The notes under the pieces were generated by a model. That model ran no database searches. It had not been told where the DNA came from and saw only the letters and a program-made list of their open reading frames with translations. Below are positions 1-8,435 of a stretch of 64,000 nucleotides of DNA, one piece after another. How positions within the stretch are numbered: position 1 is the first letter of the stretch; the number at the start of each line of letters is the position of its first letter. The translations under genes and the position numbers were made by a program. The DNA is from Salinarimonas chemoclinalis (GTDB lineage: Bacteria; Pseudomonadota; Alphaproteobacteria; Rhizobiales; Beijerinckiaceae). Location of the stretch: the NCBI RefSeq assembly GCF_041514305.1, contig NZ_JBGMWH010000002.1, forward strand, positions 664,832-728,831, given 5' to 3'.

Positions 1-263
1 TCCAGGTGCACCTCTTCGCCAAGACGCTGGAGCTGACGAACTCGCTCGACACGGAGGTCCTGCGCACCTCCGCGCTCGGCGTCGAGCTCGACGCGCCACA
101 GGGCAAGGTGGCCGTCAACCCGGTGTGCGGCCACACGGACCTGTGGACGCGCATCGGGCGCGCCAACCGGCAGGGCCAATTCGACATCGTCTACTCGTCG
201 CCGAGCCGGGTGCGCGCCGATCCCTACCTGATCGGCTACGCCCGCAGCCTCGCCTTCGCCTGA
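1..263 (+). CDS. AmiC/UrtA-like amide-binding protein, C-terminal end only
   Basis: The reading frame is open from the window edge to a TGA at 261-263, so only about the last 87 residues are present. They align by eye with the C-terminus of the substrate-binding protein at 1214-2461: both share an APQG(K/R) stretch, a (D/T)LW turn and an R(A/P)DPY near the end. This is the periplasmic-binding-protein fold of AmiC and UrtA. Because an ANTAR regulator follows 12 bases downstream, as AmiR follows AmiC in Pseudomonas, I infer that this is the cytoplasmic amide sensor that holds the regulator inactive. The N-terminus is outside the window, so a signal peptide, which would argue for a transporter component instead, cannot be checked. 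Confidence 0.75.
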   Translation, partial: QVHLFAKTLELTNSLDTEVLRTSALGVELDAPQGKVAVNPVCGHTDLWTRIGRANRQGQFDIVYSSPSRVRADPYLIGYARSLAFA

Positions 264-275
264 GGACCGGTCTCG

Positions 276-953
276 ATGCACGATCGCAACCCGCCGTCCT
301 CGGCCCGCCGCGCGGCGATCGCGGCGGACGCCCCGCGCGCGCCCTCCCCCGCCGCGCGGGCCCAGGCGCCCGCGCGGATCGGGCCGGCCTTTCCCTTCGC
401 CGACGTGAGCATCGCGGTCGTCTGCGAACGCGATTCTCACGGCGACGACCTCGTGCGCGAGCTCCAGCGCCTGCGCGCCAAGCCGCACCACGTCTGGCCG
501 CCGCCGCCGCAGCTGCCGCTCGGGTTCGACGCGGTGCTCTGCGTTCTCCTCGACGACCTGCCGCGGCGCGTGCCCTGGCTGCCCGGGGAGCCCGAATCGG
601 CGCTCGTCGTCCTCCTGCCGCGGCATGCGCCCTTCCGGCCGGACCTGATGCGCGACTGCGCGGCGCACGGCGCCCTCGTCCTGCCCGCCGACCCGCTGAG
701 CGTGCAGTGCACCCTGGCGCTCGCCCGCGACCACTTCCGCTACGAGAAGCGCCTGCGCGGGCGCATCGACAAGCTCGACGAGAACCTGCGCAACATGCGC
801 AGCGTCGAGCGGGCGAAGACCATCATCATGCATCGCAACGCGGTCACCGAGGACGAGGCCTACCAGCTCATGCGCCGTCAGGCGATGTCTCGGCGCGTCT
901 CCATCGGCGCGGTGGCCAACGCCATCGTTGACTCGCAGGAACTGCTCGGCTAG
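276..953 (+). CDS. AmiR-like ANTAR-domain transcription antiterminator
   Basis: This 225-residue protein has a degenerate receiver-like region (about 45-150), a helical linker (about 150-170) and a C-terminal ANTAR domain (about 165-222) recognisable by SVERAK, the DEAYQLMR helix and the final AIVDSQELL. ANTAR proteins bind paired RNA hairpins with six-base loops and stop formation of an intrinsic terminator. It starts with ATG 12 bases after the AmiC-like gene, and the intergenic region just downstream carries such hairpins and two terminators ahead of the transporter genes. No phospho-acceptor aspartate pattern is obvious, as in AmiR, which is controlled by protein sequestration. The N-terminal 40 residues are Ala/Pro/Arg-rich and the true start could lie slightly downstream. 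Confidence 0.85.
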   Translation: MHDRNPPSSARRAAIAADAPRAPSPAARAQAPARIGPAFPFADVSIAVVCERDSHGDDLVRELQRLRAKPHHVWPPPPQLPLGFDAVLCVLLDDLPRRVPWLPGEPESALVVLLPRHAPFRPDLMRDCAAHGALVLPADPLSVQCTLALARDHFRYEKRLRGRIDKLDENLRNMRSVERAKTIIMHRNAVTEDEAYQLMRRQAMSRRVSIGAVANAIVDSQELLG

Positions 954-987
954 CGTCTTTTCCGGGATCGCGCGAGAGCGGTCCCCC

Positions 988-1052
988 GCCGGCAACGGAG
1001 CCGGCTCACATCGCAGGCGTCGCAGCCCAGCCGTAATCCGAGAGATCGGGTT
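988..1052 (+). promoter_or_regulatory. Candidate ANTAR RNA target: two hexaloop hairpins
   Basis: Hairpin P1 is GCCGGC (988-993), loop AACGGA (994-999), GCCGGC (1000-1005). Hairpin P2 is AATCCG (1035-1040), loop AGAGAT (1041-1046), CGGGTT (1047-1052) with one T-G pair. Both loops have six bases with A at position 1 and G at position 4, the signature known for ANTAR targets. The hairpins lie directly downstream of the ANTAR protein gene. P2 sits on top of the terminator stem 1024-1031/1054-1061 rather than competing with its 5' arm, which is unlike the standard arrangement. That the neighbouring AmiR-like protein binds here is inference. Confidence 0.7.
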
Positions 1053-1065
1053 CGCTGGGCTTTTT
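1024..1065 (+). terminator. Intrinsic terminator 1 of the amide operon leader
   Basis: AGCCCAGC (1024-1031) pairs perfectly with GCTGGGCT (1054-1061), followed by a run of T to 1065. The enclosed segment forms the P2 hexaloop hairpin. It lies 70 bases past the stop of the ANTAR gene and about 150 bases before the transporter genes, where an attenuator would be expected. Confidence 0.8.
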
Positions 1066-1145
1066 CGTGTCCGCGCGCATCGCAGCGCAGGACCCGCGCC
1101 CGCGCCGCGGCAGATCCGCCGCCCACAATACGAGCTTGGCAATGG

Positions 1146-1192
1146 AGCCCCGTCGCCGTCCACGCACCGCGTGGCCGCACGGGGCTTTTTTT
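1146..1192 (+). terminator. Intrinsic terminator 2 of the amide operon leader
   Basis: AGCCCCGT (1146-1153) pairs with ACGGGGCT (1179-1186), followed by seven T (1186-1192). An inner stem CCACGC/GCGTGG (1160-1165/1169-1174) extends it. Just upstream, GGC-AATGGA-GCC (1138-1149) has an A1/G4 hexaloop that overlaps the 5' arm, and GCGGC-AGATCC-GCCGC (1107-1122) has a hexaloop with A1 but T at position 4. This looks like a second, degenerate copy of the ANTAR-controlled module. Its last T is 21 bases before the next start codon. Confidence 0.8.
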
Positions 1193-1213
1193 CGTGTCCG
1201 ACCGGAGGGTGAC

Positions 1214-2461
1214 ATGACGTTGAAGAGGCGCACGTTTCTGCAAGGGGCCGCCGCCGCGTCGGTGGCCGCGGCCACCGGCTTCCCGCACATCTGGAGCAAG
1301 AATTCCGGCCTCGCGCGCGCCCAGGGCGGCGAGATCAAGGTCGGCGTCCTGTTCTCGCTGACGGGGACGACCGGCATCATCGAGGAATCGCTCAACAAGG
1401 CGACCCTCCTCGCCATCGAGGAGATCAACGAGGCCGGCGGCATCAACGGCATGCGCATCGTGCCGATCGTCGAGGACCCCGCCTCCGATCCCGCGACCTT
1501 CGCCGAGAAGGCGCGCAAGCTCGTGGTGGGCGACCGCTGCGTCTCGGTGTTCGGCTCCTACACCTCGGCGAGCCGCAAGGCGGTGCTGCCGGTCTTCGAG
1601 CGGCGCGACAACCTGTATTGGTACCCGACCCTCTACGAGGGTCGCGAGTGCTCCAAGAACGTCATCTACACGGGCGCCGTGCCGAACCAGCAGCAGGACG
1701 AGTTCATCCCCTGGCTGTTCGAGACCTTCGGCCCGCGGTTCTACCTCATCGGCTCGAACTACATCTACCCGAGGGAGGAGAACAACTACTGCAAGAAGCT
1801 GCTCGCCGAGCTCGGCGGCGAGGTCGTGGACGAGGAGTACGTCCCGCTCGGTCATTCCGAGTTCTCCTCGGTGATCAACAAGATCCGCTCGACGCGGCCC
1901 AACGTGATCTTCTCCACCGTCGTGGGCGATTCCGTCGTGGCCTTCCACCGGCAGTACCGCGCGGCCGGCCTCGATCCCGAGACCATGCCGATGGCGAGCC
2001 TCACCACCTCCGAGAACGAGGTCGCGGCCATGGGCGGCGAGGCGGCGGCGGGGCACTTCACCTCGGCCCCCTACTTCATGGTCCACGACAGCCCGGAGAA
2101 CCAGCGCTTCGTCGAGGCCTACCAGCGCCGCTGGGGCGGGGACAAGGTCACGCACTTCGTCTCGGAGCCCTCCTACTTCCAGGTCTACCTGTTCAAGCAG
2201 GCGGTGGAGAAGCTCGCGGCGAGCGACATCGACCCGCCGACCATCCGCGCGGCGGTGCGCGGCGAGGAGCTGATGGCGCCGCAGGGCCGCATCCGCGTCG
2301 ACCCGGACAACCTGCACACCTGGCTGTGGCCCAAGATCGCGGTCGCCCGCTCGGACGGCCAGTTCGAGGTGCTGCGCTCCTCGTCCGACTGGCTGCGGCC
2401 CGATCCCTACGCCGCCTATCCCGGGCAGGTCTGCACCGTGGACGGCCTCGTCGAGGGCTGA
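1214..2461 (+). CDS. Urea/short-chain amide ABC transporter, substrate-binding protein (UrtA/FmdD type)
   Basis: The 415-residue product starts at ATG 1214, placed after a GGAGGG ribosome site; upstream in-frame codons run through the terminator and are not coding. The N-terminus has a twin-arginine signal (KRRTFLQG, then an Ala-rich stretch), so the mature protein should be a folded periplasmic binding protein. The body is the Peripla_BP_5/AmiC fold (VGVLFSLTGTTG near residue 45, FGSYTSASRKA near 115). It heads a run of permease, permease, ATPase, ATPase and amidase genes, so amides such as acetamide or formamide are likelier substrates than urea. No urease genes are in the window. Expression probably depends on readthrough of the two leader terminators. 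Confidence 0.88.
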   Translation: MTLKRRTFLQGAAAASVAAATGFPHIWSKNSGLARAQGGEIKVGVLFSLTGTTGIIEESLNKATLLAIEEINEAGGINGMRIVPIVEDPASDPATFAEKARKLVVGDRCVSVFGSYTSASRKAVLPVFERRDNLYWYPTLYEGRECSKNVIYTGAVPNQQQDEFIPWLFETFGPRFYLIGSNYIYPREENNYCKKLLAELGGEVVDEEYVPLGHSEFSSVINKIRSTRPNVIFSTVVGDSVVAFHRQYRAAGLDPETMPMASLTTSENEVAAMGGEAAAGHFTSAPYFMVHDSPENQRFVEAYQRRWGGDKVTHFVSEPSYFQVYLFKQAVEKLAASDIDPPTIRAAVRGEELMAPQGRIRVDPDNLHTWLWPKIAVARSDGQFEVLRSSSDWLRPDPYAAYPGQVCTVDGLVEG

Positions 2462-2534
2462 CCGGAGCGTCCCTCGAGGGTGCGGCGCACGGCGCCGCCC
2501 CCTCCCCTTCCGTGAACCCGGCGAGGAGGTCGCC

Positions 2535-3404
2535 TTGGAATTCTTCCTTCAGCAAGTGATGACGGGGCTCGGCATCGGCTCGATCCTGCTGCTCGTCGCG
2601 CTCGGCCTGGCGCTGATCTACGGCTCGATGGGCGTCATCAACATGGCGCACGGCGAGTTCCTGATGCTCGGCGCCTACTGCACCTGGGCCTTGAACACGT
2701 TCTTCGGCCTCGGGCTCCTGTCGAGCCTCGTCTTCGTCTTCCTCCTCGTCGGGGCGTTCGGCTGGGCCGTCGAGCGCGGGGTGATCCGCTTCCTCTACCG
2801 GCGCCCGCTCGACACGATCCTCGCGACCTGGGGCATCGGCATCATCCTCCAGCAGGTGGTGCGCCTCTCCGCGGGCGGCGAGCTGCGCTACGTCGAGATG
2901 CCGGAGGTGCTCACCGCGACGGTCTCGATCCTGGGCGTGACGGTCCCCGGCTACCGGGTGTTCGTCTTCGTCGTCGTCGCGGCCCTGTTCGCGCTGACCT
3001 GGGCCTTGATGTACAAGACCGACTTCGGCCGGCGCCTGCGCGCCGTGGTGCAGGACCGCGACACCGCCACCTGCTTCGGCGTCGACGCCGACCGCGTCTA
3101 CTCCCTCACCTTCGCCTACGGAGCGGGCCTCGCGGGCCTCGCCGGCGCCCTCGTCGCGCCGCTCAAGAGCGTTTCGCCGGAGATGGGCACGGCCTACGTG
3201 GTCGACGCCTTCTTCGTCGTCGTGCTGGGCGGCGTGCAGAGCCTGCTGGGCACGGTGGTGAGCGCGGCGCTGCTCGGGCAGCTGACCGGCTCGCTCGCCT
3301 GGGTGACGAACGACACCGTGGCCAAGGCGCTCGTCCTCGTCGCCATCGTCGTGATCATCCGCTTCCGCCCGCAGGGCCTGTTCGTCGCCAAGGTCCGGAG
3401 CTGA
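2535..3404 (+). CDS. Urea/amide ABC transporter permease (UrtB type)
   Basis: This 289-residue integral membrane protein of the LivH/UrtB branched-chain amino-acid permease family starts with TTG at 2535, eight bases after a GAGGAGG ribosome site. Hydrophobic segments cover most of the chain. The family loop YGSMGVINMAHGEFLMLGAY lies at about residues 30-50, and the EAA-like segment near FGRRLRAVVQD at about 165-175. UrtB-type subunits pair with UrtC-type subunits to form the channel. It is followed after three bases by the second permease. Confidence 0.88.
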   Translation: MEFFLQQVMTGLGIGSILLLVALGLALIYGSMGVINMAHGEFLMLGAYCTWALNTFFGLGLLSSLVFVFLLVGAFGWAVERGVIRFLYRRPLDTILATWGIGIILQQVVRLSAGGELRYVEMPEVLTATVSILGVTVPGYRVFVFVVVAALFALTWALMYKTDFGRRLRAVVQDRDTATCFGVDADRVYSLTFAYGAGLAGLAGALVAPLKSVSPEMGTAYVVDAFFVVVLGGVQSLLGTVVSAALLGQLTGSLAWVTNDTVAKALVLVAIVVIIRFRPQGLFVAKVRS

Positions 3405-3407
3405 GCC

Positions 3408-4547
3408 ATGACGAAGCGCGCAACCTCACACCACCTGCGCGAGGGCCGGCTGCAGATCGCCGCCTACGCCGCGATCTGCCTCGTCGTCTTCCTCGTCCCC
3501 GCCCTCGTGGACGACGACTTCCTCCTCAACCGCTACGCCCGCTACCTCGTGCTCGGCATGCTGGCGATGTCCCTCGCCCTCGCCTGGGGCTACGCCGGCA
3601 TCCTCAACCTCGGCCACGCGCTGAGCTTCGGCATCGGCTCCTACTGCATGGCGATGACGCTCAAGCTGCGCACGGTGCCCACGCACACGGGCTCGGACGG
3701 GCTGCCGGACTTCATGGTCTGGACCAACGTCGAGACCCTGCCCTGGCTGTGGGTGCCCTTCCACTCCACCGCCTTCGCCATCGCGGCGGGGCTCCTCGCC
3801 CCGGCCCTCGTCGCCGCGGTGCTCGGCTGGTTCATGTTCCGCGGGCGCGTGACCGGCGTGTTCGTGGCGATCATCACGCTGGCGAGCCTCGTCGTGGCGA
3901 ACCTGCTCGTCGTCGACCAGCAGGCCTGGACCGGTGGCTTCAACGGCATCACCGACCTCGCGCAGTTGAGCCTCTTCGGCATCACCTTCGACGCATACTC
4001 GAAATCCACCTACTACCTCGTCGCGACCTGCCTGACGCTCTCGCTCTTCGCCTGCCTCGCGGTGACGCGCTCGAAGGCGGGGCTCATCCTGCAGGCGATC
4101 CGCGACGACGAGCGGCGGGTGCGCTTCTTCGGCTACGACGTCGCCTCCTACAAGGTCATGGCGATGGCGGTCTCCGCCGCCGTCGCGGGTCTCGCGGGCA
4201 TGCTCTACACGGTGGTGATGGAGTTCGCCTCGCCGACCTTCCTCGGCGTGTCGCTCTCGCTCTCCATCGTCATCTGGTGCGCCGTGGGCGGCCGCCAGAG
4301 CCTCGTCGGCGCGATGCTCGGCGCCATCGCCATCGCGGCGATGCAGGGCGCGCTCTCGGAGAGCGAGGCCTTCCTCGAGTCCTGGACGCTGGTGATGGGC
4401 GTCGTCTTCGTCGCCGTCGTCCTCTTCCTCCCCAAGGGGCTCGCCGGCCTCGTCGAGATGGGACGCGCGCGCCTCGCCGCCGCCCGCGCCCGGCCGGCGC
4501 AACCCATCGCGCCCGTCGCGGCGCCCGGAGCGGGAGAGCGCCCATGA
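3408..4547 (+). CDS. Urea/amide ABC transporter permease (UrtC type)
   Basis: The second permease, 379 residues, belongs to the LivM/UrtC family. Characteristic stretches are the WGYAGILNLGHALSFGIGSY loop (about 64-83), LQAIRDDERRVRFFGYDV (about 224-241) and a Pro/Ala-rich cytoplasmic tail. It contains about ten hydrophobic segments. A hydrophilic loop after the second pair (residues about 85-115) is typical of UrtC rather than LivM. The stop overlaps the ATG of the ATPase gene (ATGA), which indicates translational coupling. Confidence 0.88.
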   Translation: MTKRATSHHLREGRLQIAAYAAICLVVFLVPALVDDDFLLNRYARYLVLGMLAMSLALAWGYAGILNLGHALSFGIGSYCMAMTLKLRTVPTHTGSDGLPDFMVWTNVETLPWLWVPFHSTAFAIAAGLLAPALVAAVLGWFMFRGRVTGVFVAIITLASLVVANLLVVDQQAWTGGFNGITDLAQLSLFGITFDAYSKSTYYLVATCLTLSLFACLAVTRSKAGLILQAIRDDERRVRFFGYDVASYKVMAMAVSAAVAGLAGMLYTVVMEFASPTFLGVSLSLSIVIWCAVGGRQSLVGAMLGAIAIAAMQGALSESEAFLESWTLVMGVVFVAVVLFLPKGLAGLVEMGRARLAAARARPAQPIAPVAAPGAGERP

Positions 4548-5296
4548 CCCCGCATCTCGCGCTCACCGACGTGTGCGTCAGCTTCAACGGCTTCAAGGCG
4601 CTCAACGGGCTTCGGCTGTCGGTCGCCAAGGGCGAGCTGCGCTGCCTCATCGGCCCCAACGGCGCGGGCAAGACCACCGCGCTCGACCTGATCTGCGGCA
4701 AGACCAAGGCCGATTCCGGTTCGATCACGCTGGACGGGCGCGAGCTCTCCCGGCTCGAGGAGCACCAGATCGCCCGCGCCGGCGTGGGCCGCAAGTTCCA
4801 GGTGCCGAGCGTCTTCCGCCAGCTCACCGTGCGCGACAACCTCGAGGTCGCGATGTGCCGGGAGACGGGCGTGCTGGCGACGCTCCTGCGGCGGGCGCGC
4901 ACGCCCGCCGGGGACGGGCTCGAGGCGCTCGCGGAGTTCGTCGGCCTCGCCGACGCGCTGGACGAGCCCTCGGCCAACCTCTCCCACGGGCAGACCCAAT
5001 GGCTCGAGATCGCGCTCCTGCTCGCGCAGGACAGCGAGCTGATCCTGCTCGACGAGCCGACCGCGGGCATGACCCACCACGAGACGGCGAAGACCGCCGA
5101 CATCTGCCAGCGCCTCAAGGGCAAGCACACGATCGTCGTCGTCGAGCACGACATGGGCTTCGTGCGCGAGATCGGGGACGTGATCTCCGTGATGCACCAG
5201 GGCGCGCTGCTCGCGGAAGGCTCCGTGGCGGAGATCTCCGCCGACGCGCGGGTCCGCGAGGTCTACCTCGGACACATGGGGATCGCCGGTGCTTGA
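4544..5296 (+). CDS. Urea/amide ABC transporter ATPase (UrtD type)
   Basis: The product is 250 residues from ATG 4544; the longer open frame upstream is a shadow of the permease gene. Walker A GPNGAGKTT is at about 37-45, the signature is LSHGQ in place of LSGGQ, as usual for UrtD, and Walker B is LILLDEPTAG followed by a MTHHET segment also typical of UrtD. It energises uptake through the two permeases together with the second ATPase. It overlaps both neighbours (ATGA with the permease, eight bases with the next ATPase). Confidence 0.9.
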   Translation: MTPHLALTDVCVSFNGFKALNGLRLSVAKGELRCLIGPNGAGKTTALDLICGKTKADSGSITLDGRELSRLEEHQIARAGVGRKFQVPSVFRQLTVRDNLEVAMCRETGVLATLLRRARTPAGDGLEALAEFVGLADALDEPSANLSHGQTQWLEIALLLAQDSELILLDEPTAGMTHHETAKTADICQRLKGKHTIVVVEHDMGFVREIGDVISVMHQGALLAEGSVAEISADARVREVYLGHMGIAGA

Positions 5297-5987
5297 GATC
5301 CAGAACCTCGACGGCTTCTACGGAAACGCCCAGTCCCTGCACGGGGTCTCGCTCTCGGTGGCGGGCGGCGGCTTCCTCTCGGTGCTCGGCCGCAACGGCG
5401 TGGGCAAGACCACGCTGATGCGTGCGATCCTCGGCCTCCTCGACAGGACGGCCGGCGCCATCCGGCTCGACGGGCGCGAGCTCGCCGGGCTGAAGACCCA
5501 CGAGCGCGCCCGCGCCGGCATCGGCTACGTACCGCAAGGCCGCGGAATCCTGCCGCGCTTCACCGTGGAGGAGAACCTCGCGCTCGGCGGCTTCGCCCGC
5601 ACCAGCGGGCGCGGCGCCGAACTGCAGGCGCTCGTCTACGACATGTTCCCGGTGCTCAAGGACTTCCGCGGGCGCGCCGGGGGCAACCTCTCGGGCGGCC
5701 AGCAGCAGCAGCTCGCCATCGGGCGCGCGCTCCTCACCGACCCGCGCATCATCCTGCTCGACGAGCCGGCGGAGGGCATCCAGCCCAACATCGTCGCGCA
5801 GATCGAGGAGGCCATCGTCTCCCTCAATACCAAGCTCGGCATCACGATCGTGCTCGTGGAGCAGGACATCGCCTTCGCGCGGCGCGCCTCCTCCTCCTTC
5901 GCCATCCTGGAGAAGGGGCACGTCGTCGCCGCCGGGGCCGTCGCCGACCTGACGGACGACCTGGTGCACCGGCACATGGCGGTCTGA
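5289..5987 (+). CDS. Urea/amide ABC transporter ATPase (UrtE type)
   Basis: The product is 232 residues from GTG 5289. Walker A is GRNGVGKTT (about 34-42), the signature LSGGQQQQLAIGRALL, and Walker B IILLDEPAEGIQP; the EGIQP continuation is characteristic of UrtE. It is the second nucleotide-binding subunit of the amide/urea-type importer. The start overlaps the preceding ATPase gene by eight bases. A 57-base gap separates it from the amidase, without an evident terminator, so the amidase is probably in the same transcript. Confidence 0.9.
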   Translation: MLEIQNLDGFYGNAQSLHGVSLSVAGGGFLSVLGRNGVGKTTLMRAILGLLDRTAGAIRLDGRELAGLKTHERARAGIGYVPQGRGILPRFTVEENLALGGFARTSGRGAELQALVYDMFPVLKDFRGRAGGNLSGGQQQQLAIGRALLTDPRIILLDEPAEGIQPNIVAQIEEAIVSLNTKLGITIVLVEQDIAFARRASSSFAILEKGHVVAAGAVADLTDDLVHRHMAV

Positions 5988-6044
5988 CCGCCACGGCCGC
6001 GGGCCGCGCCGGACAACGCACGTTCCCAAACGGAGGAAAGACCC

Positions 6045-7082
6045 ATGCTTCACGGCGATATTTCCAGCAGCAACGACACCGTCGGCGTGGCGGTCGTCAA
6101 CTACAAGATGCCGCGCCTGCACACCCGCGAGGAGGTGCTCGAGAACGCCCGCAAGATCGCCGAGATGATCCAGGGCATGAAGGTCGGCCTGCCGGGGATG
6201 GATCTCGTGATCTTCCCCGAGTACTCGACCCACGGCATCATGTACGACCAGAAGGAGATGTACGAGACCGCCTCCGCCTGCCCGGGCGAGGAGACGGCGA
6301 TCTTCGCCGAGGCCTGCCGCAAGGCCAAGGTCTGGGGCGTGTTCTCGCTCACCGGCGAGCAGCACGAGGAGCACCCGAACAAGGCGCCCTACAACACGCT
6401 CATCCTGATGAACGACCAGGGCGAGATCGTGCAGAAATACCGCAAGATCATGCCCTGGGTGCCGATCGAGGGCTGGTATCCCGGCAACTGCACCTACGTC
6501 TCGGAGGGGCCGAAGGGGCTCAAGGTCAGCCTGATCATCTGCGACGACGGCAACTACCCGGAGATCTGGCGCGACTGCGCCATGAAGGGCGCGGAGCTGA
6601 TCGTGCGCTGCCAGGGCTACATGTATCCCGCCAAGGAGCAGCAGGTGATCATGTCGAAGGCCATGGCCTTCGCCAACAACGTCTACGTGGCGGTGGCCAA
6701 CGCCGCCGGCTTCGACGGGGTGTACTCCTACTTCGGCCACTCGGCGCTCATCGGCTTCGACGGCCGCACGCTCGGCGAGTGCGGCGAGGAGGACTACGGC
6801 ATCCAGTACGCCGCCCTCTCGAAGTCGCTGATCCGCGACGCGCGGCGCAACATGCAGTCGCAGAACCACCTCTACAAGCTCGTCCACCGCGGCTACACGG
6901 GCATGATCAACTCCGGCGAGAGCGACAAGGGCGTGGCCGCCTGCCCCTACGACTTCTACCAGAAGTGGATCTCCGACCCCGAGGGGACCCGCGAGATGGT
7001 CGAGGCCATCACCCGCTCCACCGCCGGCACCGACGAATGCCCGATCGAGGGCATCCCCAACGAGCGCTCCGCCCACCGCTGA
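6045..7082 (+). CDS. amiE: Aliphatic amidase AmiE
   Basis: This 345-residue nitrilase-superfamily amidase hydrolyses short aliphatic amides such as acetamide and propionamide to the acid and ammonia (EC 3.5.1.4). From memory it is closely similar to Pseudomonas AmiE along its whole length, including the N-terminal HGDISSSNDTVGVAVVNYKM. The catalytic triad is intact: E59 (FPEY), K134 (KYRK) and C166 (IICDDGNYPE). It has an ATG start with GGAGG just upstream. Position at the end of the transporter genes and downstream of the AmiC/AmiR pair fits an amide-inducible catabolic operon. Formamidase (AmiF) is the closest alternative but the sequence resembles AmiE more. Confidence 0.95.
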   Translation: MLHGDISSSNDTVGVAVVNYKMPRLHTREEVLENARKIAEMIQGMKVGLPGMDLVIFPEYSTHGIMYDQKEMYETASACPGEETAIFAEACRKAKVWGVFSLTGEQHEEHPNKAPYNTLILMNDQGEIVQKYRKIMPWVPIEGWYPGNCTYVSEGPKGLKVSLIICDDGNYPEIWRDCAMKGAELIVRCQGYMYPAKEQQVIMSKAMAFANNVYVAVANAAGFDGVYSYFGHSALIGFDGRTLGECGEEDYGIQYAALSKSLIRDARRNMQSQNHLYKLVHRGYTGMINSGESDKGVAACPYDFYQKWISDPEGTREMVEAITRSTAGTDECPIEGIPNERSAHR

Positions 7083-7334
7083 GCATCCGCCGATGCTCTG
7101 AACCCCGAGCACGAGCGCTCGCGCGGGCCGGCCCGGCCGCACCCGGGACGGCCCGCACCTCTCATCCGACCGCGTGGACACATCTCGCCGGAGCAGGCCG
7201 CGGCAGCAGGTCGTCAACGATCACGGACATGCATCGCACCGACATCCTCCCCGCCCCGTCGTGGCCTGTCGATGCACATGTCTGCGGTACGTCACGTCGA
7301 ACGACGGACCCACGAGGCCGGATGCAGGTCTTCT

Positions 7335-7527
7335 CCTTCCCTGTAGGGGAAGGTGGCGCGCAGCCTAAGGCTGCGTGACGGATGGGGCGCGGCGCGACAG
7401 CGACGCGTTCCGCGAAGCGGAAGCCGCCGCGTCCGGCATTCCACCGGCCTTTCGGCTTCGCCGAACGCGCGTTCCGCGCGCCCCATCCGTCTCGGCTGCG
7501 CCGAGACACCTTCCCCTACAGGGAAGG
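7335..7527. repeat. Intergenic inverted-repeat element, copy 1 (about 190 bp)
   Basis: This element fills the 555-base gap between amiE and the MoxR gene. The outer arms 7335-7355 and 7507-7527 are perfect 21-base inverted repeats around a CTGTAGGGG core. Inner arms GACGGATGGGGCGC (7377-7390) and its complement (7478-7491) are also perfect. Small hairpins lie inside (GCAGCC-TAA-GGCTGC at 7360-7374, TTCGGC-TTC-GCCGAA at 7451-7465, CTCGG-CTGCG-CCGAG at 7491-7505). It encodes no convincing protein and could also stop transcription. Its right half resembles the right half of the element at 15562-15726. The flanks (7083-7334 and 7528-7637) show nothing recognisable. Confidence 0.75.
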
Positions 7528-7637
7528 ACAGGGGGCATCGACGACTCTCGGCCACCTCCTGGGCACAGGAGATGTGTCGATCCACCAGCTCCCGCATCCG
7601 CGGGCGCCCGCCCGCCGTCCCGACCACGGAACCCACG

Positions 7638-8435
7638 ATGCCCCTCTCCGACTACCGCATCGACGCCGAGCCCTTCTACGCACCGCAGGGCGACGAGATC
7701 GATCTCTTCGCCGCCTCCCACGCGCTGCGCCAGCCGGTGATGATCAAGGGCCCGACCGGCTGCGGCAAGACGCGCTTCGTCGAGCACATGGCCTGGCGGC
7801 TCGGGCGCCCGCTCGTCACCGTCGCCTGCCACGAGGACATGACCGCCTCCGACCTCGTCGGCCGCTTCCTGCTCGACGCGGACGGCACCCGCTGGCACGA
7901 CGGGCCGCTGACGCTGGCCGTGCGCCACGGCGGGATCTGCTATCTCGACGAGATCGTCGAGGCGCGCCAGGACACGACGGTGGTGATCCATCCGCTCACC
8001 GACGATCGCCGGGTGCTGCCGCTCGAGAAGAAGAACGAGCTCGTGCGCGCCCATGCCGACTTCCAGCTCGTGATCTCCTACAATCCCGGCTACCAGAGCG
8101 TGCTCAAGGATTTGAAGGAATCGACCAAGCAGCGCTTCGTCGCCCTCGATTTCGGCTACCCCGATCCCGTCCGCGAGGCGCGCATCGTCGCCCGCGAGGC
8201 GGACATCGAGCTCGACGCCGCCGAGCTGCTCGTGCGCATCGCCCAGCGCAGCCGCAACCTCAAGGGCCACGGCCTCGACGAGGGCGCCTCGACGCGCATG
8301 CTGATCCAGGCCGGGCGCCTGATGGGGCGCGGCGTCGCGGCCGCGGTGGCGGCGCAGATCGCGATCACGCTGCCGCTCACCGACGAGCCGGACCTGCGCC
8401 GCACCCTCGCCGAGGCGGTCGACGCGTGCCTGTAG
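7638..8435 (+). CDS. MoxR-family AAA+ ATPase (CbbQ/NorQ type)
   Basis: The product is 265 residues from ATG 7638. Walker A is GPTGCGKT (about 38-45) and Walker B GGICYLDEI; the segments VACHEDMTASDLVGRF and FQLVISYNPGYQS are typical of the CbbQ/NirQ/NorQ branch. These ATPases act with a VWA-domain partner to remodel or activate a metalloenzyme. The partner gene overlaps it by ten bases downstream. No norCB, rubisco or other known client is nearby, so the client is unknown. Pseudomonas amidase operons contain a different AAA+ protein (AmiB), which makes a link to amide use conceivable but unproven. Confidence 0.85.
   Translation: MPLSDYRIDAEPFYAPQGDEIDLFAASHALRQPVMIKGPTGCGKTRFVEHMAWRLGRPLVTVACHEDMTASDLVGRFLLDADGTRWHDGPLTLAVRHGGICYLDEIVEARQDTTVVIHPLTDDRRVLPLEKKNELVRAHADFQLVISYNPGYQSVLKDLKESTKQRFVALDFGYPDPVREARIVAREADIELDAAELLVRIAQRSRNLKGHGLDEGASTRMLIQAGRLMGRGVAAAVAAQIAITLPLTDEPDLRRTLAEAVDACL

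Noticed and set aside
1214..5987. A dedicated urea transporter (UrtABCDE) for ureolysis
   Set aside because: No urease genes are visible and the next gene is an aliphatic amidase under an AmiC/AmiR-type control region, so amides are the better substrate call, though urea transport is not excluded.
5115..7217. Long minus-strand open frame of 700 codons opposite the transporter and amidase genes
   Set aside because: It is antisense to recognisable genes with intact motifs and has an Arg/Val/Ala-rich composition typical of GC-rich shadow frames.
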